Shown here in pieces: positions 51,128-60,087 of a stretch of DNA of 64,000 nucleotides. How positions within the stretch are numbered: position 1 is the stretch's first letter; each line of letters begins with the position of its first letter. Source of the stretch: Oceanicaulis sp. GTDB taxonomy: Bacteria > Pseudomonadota > Alphaproteobacteria > Caulobacterales > Maricaulaceae. The notes under the pieces are model-generated. The model made no database searches. It saw only the letters and a list, made by a program, of their open reading frames with translations, and was not told the DNA's origin. The stretch is taken from the NCBI GenBank assembly GCA_040112665.1, contig CP157796.1, positions 62,001 to 126,000 on the forward strand, written 5' to 3'. The translations under genes and the position numbers were made by a program.

Positions 51128-51984
51128 ACCTCGACCACGGCGGCGGGGTCGATATACCGGCCGCGCCATTTGATCCGCCAGTCCAGATGCGCGCCGGTTG
51201 ACCGGCCGCCCGCGCCGACCGCGCCGATGCGCTGGCCCTGCTCGACCACGTCGCCGACCTCGACGTCGACTTCGGACAGGTGCAGGAAGGCGCTGGTGAA
51301 GCCCTGGCCGTGATCGATGAAGATCAGCCCGCCCTCGAAATACATGTCCGGATCGGCCAGCGTGACCACGCCCGGCGCGGGCGCGGTGATCGCCGTGCCG
51401 CCGGGCGCGGCGATGTCGATGCCGTAATGGGGCCGGCGTGGCTCGCCGTTATAGTAGCGCTGCGAGCCGTACACCCCGGTCAGACGCCCGCCCTCGATGG
51501 GCATGACGAAGCCTTCAGCAAAACCCGGACGCTCCCACAGCGAGGTGTAGGCGGACGCCTTGATGCGGCCTTCCCGGCGGATGCGCTCGAGCGTTTCGGG
51601 CGGCGGGGAGACGTATTGCTGGGGCACGCCCTCGATGCGCTGGATGTCGTACTCGCGCTGCTCGACCTCGACCGTGCGCTCATAGACCGCGCCTTCGTGA
51701 GCGACGCGCAGCGTGGTCTCGGCCGGGGCGTCGCGGTCATGGCCGATCACCACCCAGCCGTCTTCGCTGGCCGTCGCGGTGACGTCGCCGATCGTGACCT
51801 CCGCGCCCGGCGCGGTCCGGCAGATCAACGCCGCGCCCTGTCGGTGTTCGCCGGCGCAGGCGATCGGCTCGACCTCGGCCACCGCCTCGATCAGCGCGCC
51901 AACCGGATCGGCCTCGCCGGGGGTTTCAGGCGCCGCGGCGTCCTGAAGGCCGGCGGCCAGCAAGGTTAGCAGCAGGGCGAACAT
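51106..51984 (-). CDS. M23-family metallopeptidase
   Basis: The 292-residue exported peptidase begins with a hydrophobic signal peptide (MFALLLTLLAAGL). A beta-rich N-terminal domain precedes the LytM-like catalytic part. The zinc ligands are in PHYGIDIAAPGGT (HxxxD) and near the end in GAHLDWRIKWRG (HxD-type), with FLHLSEVDVEVGDVV between. M23 enzymes cut peptidoglycan cross-links, or act as scaffolds when inactive. The ligands appear complete here. It shares a base with the DUF2093 gene upstream (TGATG) and is probably cotranscribed with it. Confidence 0.92.
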   Translation of the reverse strand: MFALLLTLLAAGLQDAAAPETPGEADPVGALIEAVAEVEPIACAGEHRQGAALICRTAPGAEVTIGDVTATASEDGWVVIGHDRDAPAETTLRVAHEGAVYERTVEVEQREYDIQRIEGVPQQYVSPPPETLERIRREGRIKASAYTSLWERPGFAEGFVMPIEGGRLTGVYGSQRYYNGEPRRPHYGIDIAAPGGTAITAPAPGVVTLADPDMYFEGGLIFIDHGQGFTSAFLHLSEVDVEVGDVVEQGQRIGAVGAGGRSTGAHLDWRIKWRGRYIDPAAVVEVQPASLR

Positions 51985-52229
51985 CAGCGCGCTCCGGGCG
52001 CAGGCGCGCCGGCGGGACCGCCGTTCAATTCCAGCCAGCGCTTGGTCGCCGCATAGGCGTCGACATAGGCTTCCTGGTGCTCCGCGCTCCAGTATTTCAG
52101 CTGCGGAATGGAGATCTTCTCCCCGGTCACCGCACAGGTCACGTACGAGCCCGGTTTCAGGATCAGATAGTCCGCATCCCCGTATTCGAGATGGGCTTCC
52201 CCGGTGAAGTCGCGATCAAAGGCGTTCAT
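51984..52229 (-). CDS. DUF2093 domain protein
   Basis: The 81-residue protein matches DUF2093: LEYGDADYLILKPGSYVTCAVTGEKISIPQLKYWSAEHQEAYVDA covers the core, with one Cys in the centre. It contains no membrane segment. The role is unknown, but the gene is often next to the M23 peptidase gene, as here, with a one-base overlap. The ATG at 52229 has GGGAG six bases upstream. It is divergent from mutL. Confidence 0.88.
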   Translation of the reverse strand: MNAFDRDFTGEAHLEYGDADYLILKPGSYVTCAVTGEKISIPQLKYWSAEHQEAYVDAYAATKRWLELNGGPAGAPAPGAR

Positions 52230-52372
52230 GGCGTCTCCCGTCATGGGCCGAACCCTAGCATCCCGACGCTCAACGCTGAAGCGGGCGCGCGCGTTGCGGG
52301 TGCGATTGGATGGGCGGTGCACCACAGCCCCGCCCGCTTGACCGACTCAGCCCGCCTCGCGAGGCTGGCCCG

Positions 52373-54253
52373 ATGCCCCGCATTCGCCGCCTTTCGCCGG
52401 AGACGATCAATCACATCGCCGCAGGCGAGGTGGTCGAGCGGCCTGCGAGCGCGGTCAAGGAGCTGGTCGAGAACGCCCTGGACGCCGGCGCGCACCGGAT
52501 CGACGTCACCATCGAGGGCGGCGGGCTGGTGCGCATCGTGGTCGAGGACGACGGCTGCGGCATGGGCGCGGAGGATCTCGAGACCGCGGTCGAGCGGCAC
52601 GCCACCTCCAAGCTTCCCGTCGGCGCGGACGGCCGGGACGATCTTCTGAACATCGGCTCGATGGGGTTTCGTGGCGAGGCCCTGCCCTCGATCGGCTCTG
52701 TCGCGCGATTGACGCTGACCAGCCAGACCGAGGAGCTGGGCGAGTGCTTCGAGCTTTCGGTCACCGGCGGCGCGAAGGACGGTCCCCGCCCCGCCCCGCC
52801 GCTGGGCCGGCGCGGCACGCGGGTGGAGGTGTGCGATCTTTTCTACGCCACGCCCGCCCGGCTGAAATTTCTCAAGTCCGAGCGCGCGGAGACGACGGCG
52901 GTGGCCGACGTCCTCAAGCGCCTCGCCCTGTCGCGCGCCGATGTCGGGTTCTTCCTTTCGAGCGAGGGCCGGTCGCGGCTGAGCTGCCCGGCGGAGACCG
53001 AGGACGATCCGGCCGAAGCCCGGCGCGCCCGGCTGTCGAGCGTGCTCGGCGCGGATTTCGGCGAGAACGCGCTTCTGATCGATCAGGAGCGCGAAGGGAT
53101 CAGGCTCACCGGCTTCGCCTCGCTGCCGACCTATAACCGGGGTTCGAACCAGCATCAGTTCCTGTTCGTCAACGGCCGGCCGGTGAAGGACAAGCTGCTG
53201 GTGGGCGCGGTGCGCGGCGCCTATCAGGACTTCCTCGCCCGCGACCGTCACCCGGTCGTCGCGCTCTATGTCGATCTGCCGACAGACCAGGTCGATGTGA
53301 ACGTCCATCCCGCCAAGGCCGAGGTGCGCTTCCGCGACGCCGGGCTGGTGCGCGGGCTGATCGTGGGCGCGCTGCGCCATGCGCTGGCCGGCGCCGGACA
53401 CCGCGCCTCGACCACCGTGGCGGGCTATGCGCTGGGCCGGGTTCAGCCCGGCTCTAGCCCGTCCGCGCCGCCGCTGGCGCGCGCCGGCGGCTGGGCCTCG
53501 CGTCCTTCGCCGAGCTGGGAGCGCGCGCTGGCCGATCACGCCGCATCCGGCGGCGGAGCCTACGCCGCCGAGCCCGATTACGGCTTCGCACCGGAAATGA
53601 GCGCGCGGGTCGAGCCCGGCGCAGCGAACACCGAAACCGGCCTGGACACCGAATCCGGCGAACCCGCCCCGCGCTATCCGCTGGGTGTGGCGCGCGCGCA
53701 GGTGCACGCCACCTATGTGATCGCCCAAACCGAGGACGGGCTGGTGATCGTCGACCAGCACGCCGCCCATGAGCGGCTGGTCTACGAGCGGATGAAAAGC
53801 CAGCTCAAACAGACCGGCGTTGCGCGGCAGGCGCTTCTTGTTCCAGAAATCGTCGACCTTGACGAAGCCGAGGCCCGCCGCGTGCTCGACCGCGCCGAAG
53901 AACTCGCCGAGCTGGGGCTGGTCATCGAGCCTTTCGGCGGCGGGGCGGTCTGCGTGCGCGAGACCCCGGCGCTCCTCAAACGCCTCGATGTACAGGGCCT
54001 CATCCGCGACCTCGCCGACGAGCTGACCGAGTATGACGAGGCTCTGTCCCTGAAGGAAAAGCTCGAAGAGGTGGTCGGCACGATGGCCTGTCACGGCTCG
54101 GTACGCTCGGGCCGCAGGCTCACGGGCGACGAGATGAACGCGCTTCTGCGCGAGATGGAAGCCACGCCGCATTCAGGCCAGTGCAATCACGGCCGGCCCA
54201 CGTATGTCGAGCTCAAGCTCGCCGATATCGAGCGGCTCTTCGGCCGGCGGTGA
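52373..54253 (+). CDS. mutL: DNA mismatch repair protein MutL with endonuclease motif
   Basis: The 626-residue protein coordinates mismatch repair between MutS and downstream factors. The N-terminal GHKL ATPase contains [29 protein letters not shown] and [11 protein letters not shown]. The middle linker (about residues 335-440) is Pro/Ala-rich. The C-terminal dimerisation domain has [13 protein letters not shown], which fits the endonuclease motif DQHA-x2-E-x4-E, and the ending QCNHGRPT. E. coli MutL lacks this because MutH cuts, so this protein is probably a nicking endonuclease. The ATG at 52373 is the natural family start. Confidence 0.96.
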   Translation: MPRIRRLSPETINHIAAGEVVERPASAVKELVENALDAGAHRIDVTIEGGGLVRIVVEDDGCGMGAEDLETAVERHATSKLPVGADGRDDLLNIGSMGFRGEALPSIGSVARLTLTSQTEELGECFELSVTGGAKDGPRPAPPLGRRGTRVEVCDLFYATPARLKFLKSERAETTAVADVLKRLALSRADVGFFLSSEGRSRLSCPAETEDDPAEARRARLSSVLGADFGENALLIDQEREGIRLTGFASLPTYNRGSNQHQFLFVNGRPVKDKLLVGAVRGAYQDFLARDRHPVVALYVDLPTDQVDVNVHPAKAEVRFRDAGLVRGLIVGALRHALAGAGHRASTTVAGYALGRVQPGSSPSAPPLARAGGWASRPSPSWERALADHAASGGGAYAAEPDYGFAPEMSARVEPGAANTETGLDTESGEPAPRYPLGVARAQVHATYVIAQTEDGLVIVDQHAAHERLVYERMKSQLKQTGVARQALLVPEIVDLDEAEARRVLDRAEELAELGLVIEPFGGGAVCVRETPALLKRLDVQGLIRDLADELTEYDEALSLKEKLEEVVGTMACHGSVRSGRRLTGDEMNALLREMEATPHSGQCNHGRPTYVELKLADIERLFGRR

Positions 54254-54343
54254 GCGGGAAACTGCTTACGGTTAACCACAAATCGATATTTACTGCCTCA
54301 CAGTTCGGTTGGCTCTGTATAGACTTTCCCTTTGAGGCGAAAC

Positions 54344-55378
54344 ATGTCCGACGACAGGTTGCCCTGGCTGGGTCTCGTCCTGCTCGCGCCGATGGTGGCG
54401 CTCGTCATCGTCGGCGCCAGCGCGCTGACCACGCTGGCGCGCACGACCGAGCGGGTGAACACGGCGGCGGCGGTCTCCGCCTTCGCCGCCGACGCGGCCG
54501 TCGTGCTCGAAGATCTGCAGATCGAACGCACCAACGCGGCCACCTTCCGGATGAACCCCGAAATGGTGTCCCGTCAGGTTCTGCTCGAGCGGCGGCGCGA
54601 CACCGACCGGACGATCGAGACCATGTTCGCCCGCTCCACCGAGACGTCCCCCGTCCTGGGCGATGCCGCGCTGGACCGGTTACGCGCCTCGCTCTCCGGC
54701 CTGGAACGGGCCAGAGCGCTGGGTGAGGACACCGGGGTCGCACTGGATCCCGCTGTCGACGCCTATACCGACGTGATCTCGAGCTTTCTCGACGGGCTCG
54801 CCGACGAGTTCGCACGCTCGGACATCGCCGACCCCGCCTTCTCCACCGCTTTCGTGATGATCGCCCGGCTGCAGGAACGGGTGGCGATCGAGACCTCGAT
54901 CGGTCTGCTCGCCTTCGCAGACGGCGCGCTCATGGTGGAAAGCCATCCGGTGCTCATCGAAGCCATCGCCCCGCAGGCCGCCCTGACCGACGGCTTCAAG
55001 AAGCTGGCGGGCCCCGGCTGGGGTGAGGCGCTCTCGGCGACCCTGGCCGGCGCCGACCCCGATCGGCTGGCCGCGGCGCGGGCCGCGCTGATCGAGGCGG
55101 GCTATACGGACGCGCTCGACGTTTCCCACCGCACCTTCTGGCGGGAAGAGCGCCTGCCGGTCTATTTCGATCTCGGCGTGCTCCGGAGCCGGTTCGCCCA
55201 GGAGGGCGTAGCCGGGATCATCGAGGAGGCCCGGGCCGACCGCGCTGCCGCGGTCCGCATCGCAGGCCTTAAGATCCTGCTTCTGCTCCTGGCCTCCGGC
55301 GCTGCGGTTTTCGGCGTGCTGCGGCTCGCCGACGATCCGTTGCGCGCGAGACGCCCGAAAGCCACGCCGGCAGGCTGA
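54344..55378 (+). CDS. NIT-domain membrane sensor without an output domain
   Basis: The 344-residue protein has a membrane helix at residues 8-32 and a second near the C-terminus (about 306-330). A helical periplasmic domain of about 265 residues lies between. Segments like VVLEDLQIERTNAATF, LLERRRDTDRTIETMF and ARLQERVAIETSIGLLAFADG resemble the nitrate/nitrite-sensing NIT domain. NIT is normally fused to a kinase, cyclase or chemotaxis domain, but here only about 15 residues follow the second helix. It could pair with a separate partner. The ATG at 54344 follows GAGGCG. It ends directly at the convergent rsmD stop. Confidence 0.72.
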   Translation: MSDDRLPWLGLVLLAPMVALVIVGASALTTLARTTERVNTAAAVSAFAADAAVVLEDLQIERTNAATFRMNPEMVSRQVLLERRRDTDRTIETMFARSTETSPVLGDAALDRLRASLSGLERARALGEDTGVALDPAVDAYTDVISSFLDGLADEFARSDIADPAFSTAFVMIARLQERVAIETSIGLLAFADGALMVESHPVLIEAIAPQAALTDGFKKLAGPGWGEALSATLAGADPDRLAAARAALIEAGYTDALDVSHRTFWREERLPVYFDLGVLRSRFAQEGVAGIIEEARADRAAAVRIAGLKILLLLLASGAAVFGVLRLADDPLRARRPKATPAG

Positions 55379-55942
55379 TCAGCCGAAACGAAAGAACCGC
55401 ACCGCCGTCTCGCCCGCGTCCAGCGCGTCGAGTTCGGTGAAGGCTTCGGGCGGGGCGACCTCAGCGCGCGCGCTTTCTTCCAGCACGGCGATCGCGCCGG
55501 GCTTCAGCCAGCCGCCCGCGGCGAGCTTCTCCAGCGCCCGCTCGCCCAGCCCCTTGCCGTAGGGCGGGTCAGCGAAGGCGAGATCGAACGGCGCGCCGAC
55601 CTTTTCCGGCTTCCTGCCCAGATCGGTCGCGTCGCGCCGGTGAAGCTTGGTGCAGCCGTAAAGCTGAAGCGTCTCGACATTGGTGCGGATCGCCCCGCGC
55701 GCGGCGGCCTCGGTCTCCACAAACAGGCAGAACGCCGCGCCCCGGCTGATCGCTTCGAGCCCGAGCGCGCCCGACCCGGCGAACAGATCGATCACCCGCG
55801 CGCCTTCCAGCTCCGGCGCCCAGGGCGCGTGCGCGAGCTTGTTGAACACGCTTTCGCGCACCCGGTCGGTCGTCGGCCGGGTGGAGAGCCCTTTGGGCGC
55901 GGCGATCGGCCGGCCCCTATGTGCGCCGGCGACGATGCGCAT
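55379..55942 (-). CDS. rsmD: 16S rRNA (guanine(966)-N(2))-methyltransferase
   Basis: The 187-residue enzyme methylates G966 in 16S rRNA. It has MRIVAGAHRGRPIAAP, TRPTTDRVRESVFNKL, the SAM motif VIDLFAGSGALGLEAISRGA and the catalytic N/DPPY as FADPPYGKG. All are diagnostic of RsmD. It overlaps the 3' end of the upstream pseudouridine synthase gene by 26 bases, so translation is coupled. Its stop abuts that of the NIT-domain gene. Confidence 0.94.
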   Translation of the reverse strand: MRIVAGAHRGRPIAAPKGLSTRPTTDRVRESVFNKLAHAPWAPELEGARVIDLFAGSGALGLEAISRGAAFCLFVETEAAARGAIRTNVETLQLYGCTKLHRRDATDLGRKPEKVGAPFDLAFADPPYGKGLGERALEKLAAGGWLKPGAIAVLEESARAEVAPPEAFTELDALDAGETAVRFFRFG

Positions 55943-56936
55943 GGTCTTTCTTCGAAGTCAGCTCGCCGCGCTCGGCCTTGGACTTCTCCGCGCGCTTGCG
56001 CGCCTTGTGGCCGGGCTCGGCCTTCGGAGACGCTTTGGCCCAAGCGGACTTGTTCTGCGGTTTGGGCTTGAGGCCCGGCCGGGCGGGCTTGGGCCTGGCT
56101 TTCGCCGTGCCGGTCTTTTCAGGCTTCGGCGCGTCGCCGGCGCGGACCGGATAGCCGTCGGGATCGAGCGGGTAGAGCTTGCCCAGCTGATCGCGCAGAA
56201 CCGAGCGCTTGACCTCCTCGGCCTCGCCGCGCTTGAGCGAGCCCAGCTGGAACGGCCCGTAGGCCACCCGCATCAGCCGGTTCACGGTCAGCCCGACGCT
56301 GGCGAGCACCTTTCTGACCTCGCGGTTCTTGCCTTCCTTGAGGCTGACGGTCAGCCAGACGTTCGAGCCGGTGCGCCGGTCCACCACCGCCTCTACGGGT
56401 CCGTAGGCGATCCCCTCGACCACTGCGCCGTCGGCGAGCCTGGCGAGCGCCGCGTCGTCCGCTTTACCAAACGCGCGTACCCGGTAGCGGCGCGTCCAGC
56501 CGGTGCGCGGCAGCTCCAGCACGCGGGCGAGCTCGCCGTCATTGGTCAGAAGGAGCAGGCCTTCGGAATTGAGATCGAGCCGGCCCACGCTGATCACCCG
56601 GCCCAGCTCGGCCGGCAGGCGGTCGAACACGGTCTCTCGGCCCTGAGGATCGTGATGGGTGGTCAGAAGCCCGTTGGGCTTGTGATAGCGCCAGACCTTC
56701 GTGGGCGGGCGCGGACCGACCGGCTGGCCGTCCACGGCGAGTTCGTCGCCGGGCCGCACCTTCACCGCCGGGCTTTTCAGGGTCACCCCGTTCACGCTCA
56801 CCCGGCCCGCCTCGATCAGCCGTTCGGCCTCGCGGCGCGAGGCGACGCCGGCGTGCGCGAGCGCCTTGGCGATGCGCTCTCCGCCGCTTTCCTCGCCGGC
56901 GTCAGGGCCGTCGTCTTCGGGATCTGTGTCGGTCAA
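55917..56936 (-). CDS. RluB-like rRNA pseudouridine synthase with basic C-terminal tail
   Basis: The protein has an S4-like RNA-binding domain at the start (RIAKALAHAGVASRREAERLIEAGRVSVNG) and the catalytic region with Asp in VGRLDLNSEGLLLLTND. The later segment KEGKNREVRKVLASVGLTVNRLMRVAYGPF places it in the RsuA/RluB/RluE/RluF group. The C-terminus has about 100 Lys/Arg/Pro/Ala-rich residues, probably for rRNA contact. There is no ATG in a sensible place; TTG at 56936 is the best start, giving about 339 residues, with weak GGTAAAG. It is divergent from tadA. Confidence 0.87.
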   Translation of the reverse strand: MTDTDPEDDGPDAGEESGGERIAKALAHAGVASRREAERLIEAGRVSVNGVTLKSPAVKVRPGDELAVDGQPVGPRPPTKVWRYHKPNGLLTTHHDPQGRETVFDRLPAELGRVISVGRLDLNSEGLLLLTNDGELARVLELPRTGWTRRYRVRAFGKADDAALARLADGAVVEGIAYGPVEAVVDRRTGSNVWLTVSLKEGKNREVRKVLASVGLTVNRLMRVAYGPFQLGSLKRGEAEEVKRSVLRDQLGKLYPLDPDGYPVRAGDAPKPEKTGTAKARPKPARPGLKPKPQNKSAWAKASPKAEPGHKARKRAEKSKAERGELTSKKDHAHRRRRT

Positions 56937-56975
56937 GGCTTTACCGGGCGCTCCGGGCGGGATTACCAAGCGGTC

Positions 56976-57440
56976 ATGGACGACCGCGATCACCGCTTTA
57001 TGGGGCTGGCCCTCGCCAAAGCGCAAGCCGCCGCGGCTGCGGGCGAAACGCCCGTGGGCGCGGTGATCGTCGATCCGGCCACCGATCAGGTGATCGCCGA
57101 GGGCGGCAACGCGCCCATCGCAGGCCATGATCCGACCGCCCACGCCGAGATCGCCGCCATCCGCGCCGCCGCCCGGGCGCTGGGCAATTACAGGCTCACC
57201 GGGCTCGAGCTTTTCGTCACGCTGGAGCCGTGTGCGATGTGCGCGGGCGCGATCAGCCATGCGCGGATCGGCCGGCTGGTCTACGGCGCGTCCGATCCCA
57301 AGGGCGGCGCGGTCGAGCACGGCCCGCGCTTTTTCACCCAGCCCACCTGCCACTGGCGGACCGAGACGCTGGGCGGGGTCAGGGCCGAGGAAAGCGCGGA
57401 CCTGCTCCGCGGCTTCTTCCGGGCGCGGCGGAAGTCCTAG
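56976..57440 (+). CDS. tadA: tRNA-specific adenosine deaminase
   Basis: The 154-residue enzyme converts A34 of tRNA-Arg(ACG) to inosine. The zinc-binding HAE is in GHDPTAHAEIAAIRAAA, and PCAMC is in TLEPCAMCAGAISHARIGRLVYGA. The ending with HWRTETLGGVRAEES is typical. The ATG at 56976 is the family start. It lies close to the pseudouridine synthase start (40 bases). Its stop overlaps that of a small minus-strand frame at 57437 (CTAG). Confidence 0.95.
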   Translation: MDDRDHRFMGLALAKAQAAAAAGETPVGAVIVDPATDQVIAEGGNAPIAGHDPTAHAEIAAIRAAARALGNYRLTGLELFVTLEPCAMCAGAISHARIGRLVYGASDPKGGAVEHGPRFFTQPTCHWRTETLGGVRAEESADLLRGFFRARRKS

Positions 57441-57595
57441 AGCTTGCGCGCGCGGCCGGCGAGACCGGCGCGATCCAGAAAGGCTGCGAGATCGGTGTTG
57501 CGCGGACGCGCGCGCACGCCGGCGGCTTCGCCGCGCTGCAGGGTTTTCAGGCCCGAGCAAGCAGTCAGGCGCAGATGGTCGTCGTGGTGGAACAT
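57437..57595 (-). CDS. possible small hypothetical protein
   Basis: A 52-residue frame starts at an ATG (57595) and ends with a stop overlapping that of tadA (CTAG), as neighbouring convergent genes often do. The product is Arg/Leu-rich and ends with DRAGLAGRARKL. It has no Shine-Dalgarno and no recognised domain. It could be a random frame in the about 300-base gap before the DUF2267 gene, which otherwise shows no gene. Confidence 0.25.
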   Translation of the reverse strand: MFHHDDHLRLTACSGLKTLQRGEAAGVRARPRNTDLAAFLDRAGLAGRARKL

Positions 57596-57744
57596 GGCTT
57601 CAGGCTCGTCGTTTTGGTCGGGACAGGACCGCGATATGCGCCCGGCGGAGCGCAGCGCAAACACACGCTTTCGCAAGCCTGATCTGCGCAGCGCGCATGC
57701 AGCGGCGCACCGGTCCGCAAATCCGGCGACACACGGAGGTCCAG

Positions 57745-58185
57745 ATGGCCGACACCAAAGTCAATTCGCTCGACGACGCCGTGCACAAGACGAACGTCAT
57801 CCTCAAGGAGATCGAGGAGGAGGCCGGCCTGCCCGACCGCGAGGCGGCCTATCGCGCGCTCAAGGGCGTGCTGATCACGGTGCGCGACCGCATCCCGACC
57901 GAGCCGGCGACACAGCTCGGCGCCCAGCTGCCGATCCTGGTGCGCGGGTTCTATTACGAGCAGTTCGCGCCCGCCCGGCAGCCCGACACCGTGCGGTCGA
58001 AGACCGAGTTCCTGACCCGGCTCGCCGAGCGCTTCGATCCTGACGACGCACTGTTGAACGATCCCGAGGCGACGACGAGGGCCGTGCTCGCGGTCGTCGG
58101 CCGGCACATCGATCCCGGCGAGGCGGAGAAGGCCCGCCACATGCTCAACGACGATCTGAAGACGCTCTGGCCTCTGGCGGCGTGA
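57745..58185 (+). CDS. DUF2267 domain protein
   Basis: The 146-residue all-helical protein matches DUF2267 across its length: HKTNVILKEIEEEAGLPDREAAYRALKGVLITVRDRIP, then LGAQLPILVRGFYYEQF and a second helical repeat ending with ARHMLNDDLKTLWP. The family is widespread; its role is not settled. The ATG at 57745 has ACGGAGG upstream. It is the only gene between tadA and the aminopeptidase and is probably its own transcription unit. Confidence 0.88.
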   Translation: MADTKVNSLDDAVHKTNVILKEIEEEAGLPDREAAYRALKGVLITVRDRIPTEPATQLGAQLPILVRGFYYEQFAPARQPDTVRSKTEFLTRLAERFDPDDALLNDPEATTRAVLAVVGRHIDPGEAEKARHMLNDDLKTLWPLAA

Positions 58186-58251
58186 GGCGGTCTGCGCGCC
58201 TGTCGCACAAGGGCGATTGAAACCGGGCGCGCAGGGGCGTAGCGTCCGGCC

Positions 58252-60087
58252 ATGACCCAGCAAATCCAGACTTTCCACGTCAAGGGCGGCCCCGAGTTCG
58301 GCCGCGAGAACCTGCCCAAGCTGCGCCAGGCGCTGAAAAGCGCGGGCCTGGACGGCTTCGTGATCCCTCACGAGGACGAGTACAACAACGAATACCTGCC
58401 CGCGAACGCCGAGCGTCTGACCTGGGCGACCGGGTTCACCGGCTCGGCCGGCGCGGCGATCGTGATGGCCGACCGCGCCGCGGTGTTCGTCGACGGGCGC
58501 TACACCGAGCAGGTCAAAAACCAGGTCGACAACGATCTTTACGCCTACGCCGATCTGGGCGGGGACGGGATCGCGGGCTGGATCCGCCGCAACGCCAGGC
58601 GCGGCGAGACCATCGGCTATGACCCCAAACTGCACTCGCCCGACGCCCTGGCGCGGCTTTCCGAAGCGGCCGAGCGCGCCGGCGCGCAGCTGGTCGCGGT
58701 CGATGAAAACCCGATCGACGCGGCCTGGGAGGACCGTCCCGCCGCGCCGGCTGCGAAAGTGCATCCCCATCCGATCGCGTTCGCGGGCGAAGAGCACGCC
58801 GACAAGCGCCGCCGCGTCGCCGGCGACATCGCCGACTCCGGCGCGGACGCCGCGGTGATCACCGACCCGGCCTCGATCGCCTGGCTGTTCAATCTGCGGG
58901 GCGGCGACGTCGCCTGCACCCCGCTGCCGCTGAGCGCCGCGATCCTCGAAAAGGACGGCCGCGCCACCCTCTTCATCAACGAGCAAAAGCTCACCGACGC
59001 GGCCCGCGCCCATCTGGGCAACGAGGTCGGCGTGCGCGCGGAGACCGAGTTCGGCGACGGGCTGAAGGCGCTGTCGGGCAAGACCGTCCGGGTCGATCCA
59101 GCCGTCAGCTCGGTCTGGGTGTTTCAGCAGCTTGAAGACGGCGGCGCCAGCGTGAAGCGCGGGCCCGACCCGGTCGCCCTGCCCAAGGCCTGCAAGAATT
59201 CCGTCGAGATCAAAGGCGCGAAGGCGGCCCATGTCCGCGACGGCGCGGCCATCGTGAAGTTCCTGCACTGGATCGACACCATCGCCCAGTCCGGCGAGGT
59301 CGACGAGATCGAGGCGGCGATCAAGCTCGAGGAATGCCGCCGGTCTTCATCCGATCTCAAGGACATCAGCTTCGAGACGATCAGCGCGGCGGGCCCGAAC
59401 GGCGCCTTCCCGCACTACCGGGTGAACACCGCTTCGACCCGCAAGCTCGAACAGGGCTCGCTGTACCTTGTGGACTCCGGCGGGCAGTATCCCGACGGCA
59501 CCACCGACATCACCCGCACCGTGCCGATCGGCCAGCCCAGCGAGGCCCAGCGCCGCCATTTCACGCTGGTGCTGAAGGGCCATATCGCGCTCACCGTGAT
59601 CCGCTTCCCCGAAGGCACGACCGGCGCGGCGCTCGACGCGCTGGCGCGCGCGCCGCTGTGGATGGCGGGCCATGACTATGATCACGGCACCGGGCACGGG
59701 GTGGGCAGCTATCTGGGCGTCCATGAAGGCCCGCAGCGCATCTCCAAGGCGCCGAACACGGTCGCGCTGAAGCCTGGCATGATCGTCTCCAACGAGCCGG
59801 GGTATTACCGGGTCGGCCATTACGGCATCCGGATCGAGAACTTGCAGTTCGTCACCCAGCCCGCCGAGATCCAGGGCGGCGACCGCAAGATGCTCGGCTT
59901 CGAGACGCTGACCATGGCGCCGATCCATCGTGGGCTAGTGGACCTGACGCTGCTCACCTCCGAGGAGATCGCCTGGCTGGACGCCTATCACGCCGAGGTG
60001 CGCGAAAAAGTCCTGCCGCTGGTCGACGGCGATACGGCGGACTGGCTGATCAAGGCCTGCGAACCGTTTTACGGGAACACGCCGTGA
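58252..60087 (+). CDS. Xaa-Pro aminopeptidase, M24 family
   Basis: The 611-residue protein has the eukaryote-like three-domain aminopeptidase P layout. Two creatinase-type N-terminal domains (residues 1-300) precede a pita-bread catalytic domain. Metal and substrate residues are in LVDSGGQYPDGTTDITRT, GHDYDHGTGHGVGSYLGVHEGP and SNEPGYYRVGHYGIRIENL. It cuts the bond before a proline. The ATG at 58252 has no strong ribosome site. A GTG 60084 start for the following lipoprotein gene overlaps the stop by four bases. Confidence 0.94.
   Translation: MTQQIQTFHVKGGPEFGRENLPKLRQALKSAGLDGFVIPHEDEYNNEYLPANAERLTWATGFTGSAGAAIVMADRAAVFVDGRYTEQVKNQVDNDLYAYADLGGDGIAGWIRRNARRGETIGYDPKLHSPDALARLSEAAERAGAQLVAVDENPIDAAWEDRPAAPAAKVHPHPIAFAGEEHADKRRRVAGDIADSGADAAVITDPASIAWLFNLRGGDVACTPLPLSAAILEKDGRATLFINEQKLTDAARAHLGNEVGVRAETEFGDGLKALSGKTVRVDPAVSSVWVFQQLEDGGASVKRGPDPVALPKACKNSVEIKGAKAAHVRDGAAIVKFLHWIDTIAQSGEVDEIEAAIKLEECRRSSSDLKDISFETISAAGPNGAFPHYRVNTASTRKLEQGSLYLVDSGGQYPDGTTDITRTVPIGQPSEAQRRHFTLVLKGHIALTVIRFPEGTTGAALDALARAPLWMAGHDYDHGTGHGVGSYLGVHEGPQRISKAPNTVALKPGMIVSNEPGYYRVGHYGIRIENLQFVTQPAEIQGGDRKMLGFETLTMAPIHRGLVDLTLLTSEEIAWLDAYHAEVREKVLPLVDGDTADWLIKACEPFYGNTP

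Noticed and set aside
52241..54172. Long minus-strand frame opposite mutL
   Set aside because: It has no recognisable domain and starts within the DUF2093/mutL divergent region. The mutL reading has complete motifs.
54254..54343. CtrA site upstream of the NIT-domain gene
   Set aside because: Only one TTAA half-site with no second one at seven bases; chance occurrence is likely.
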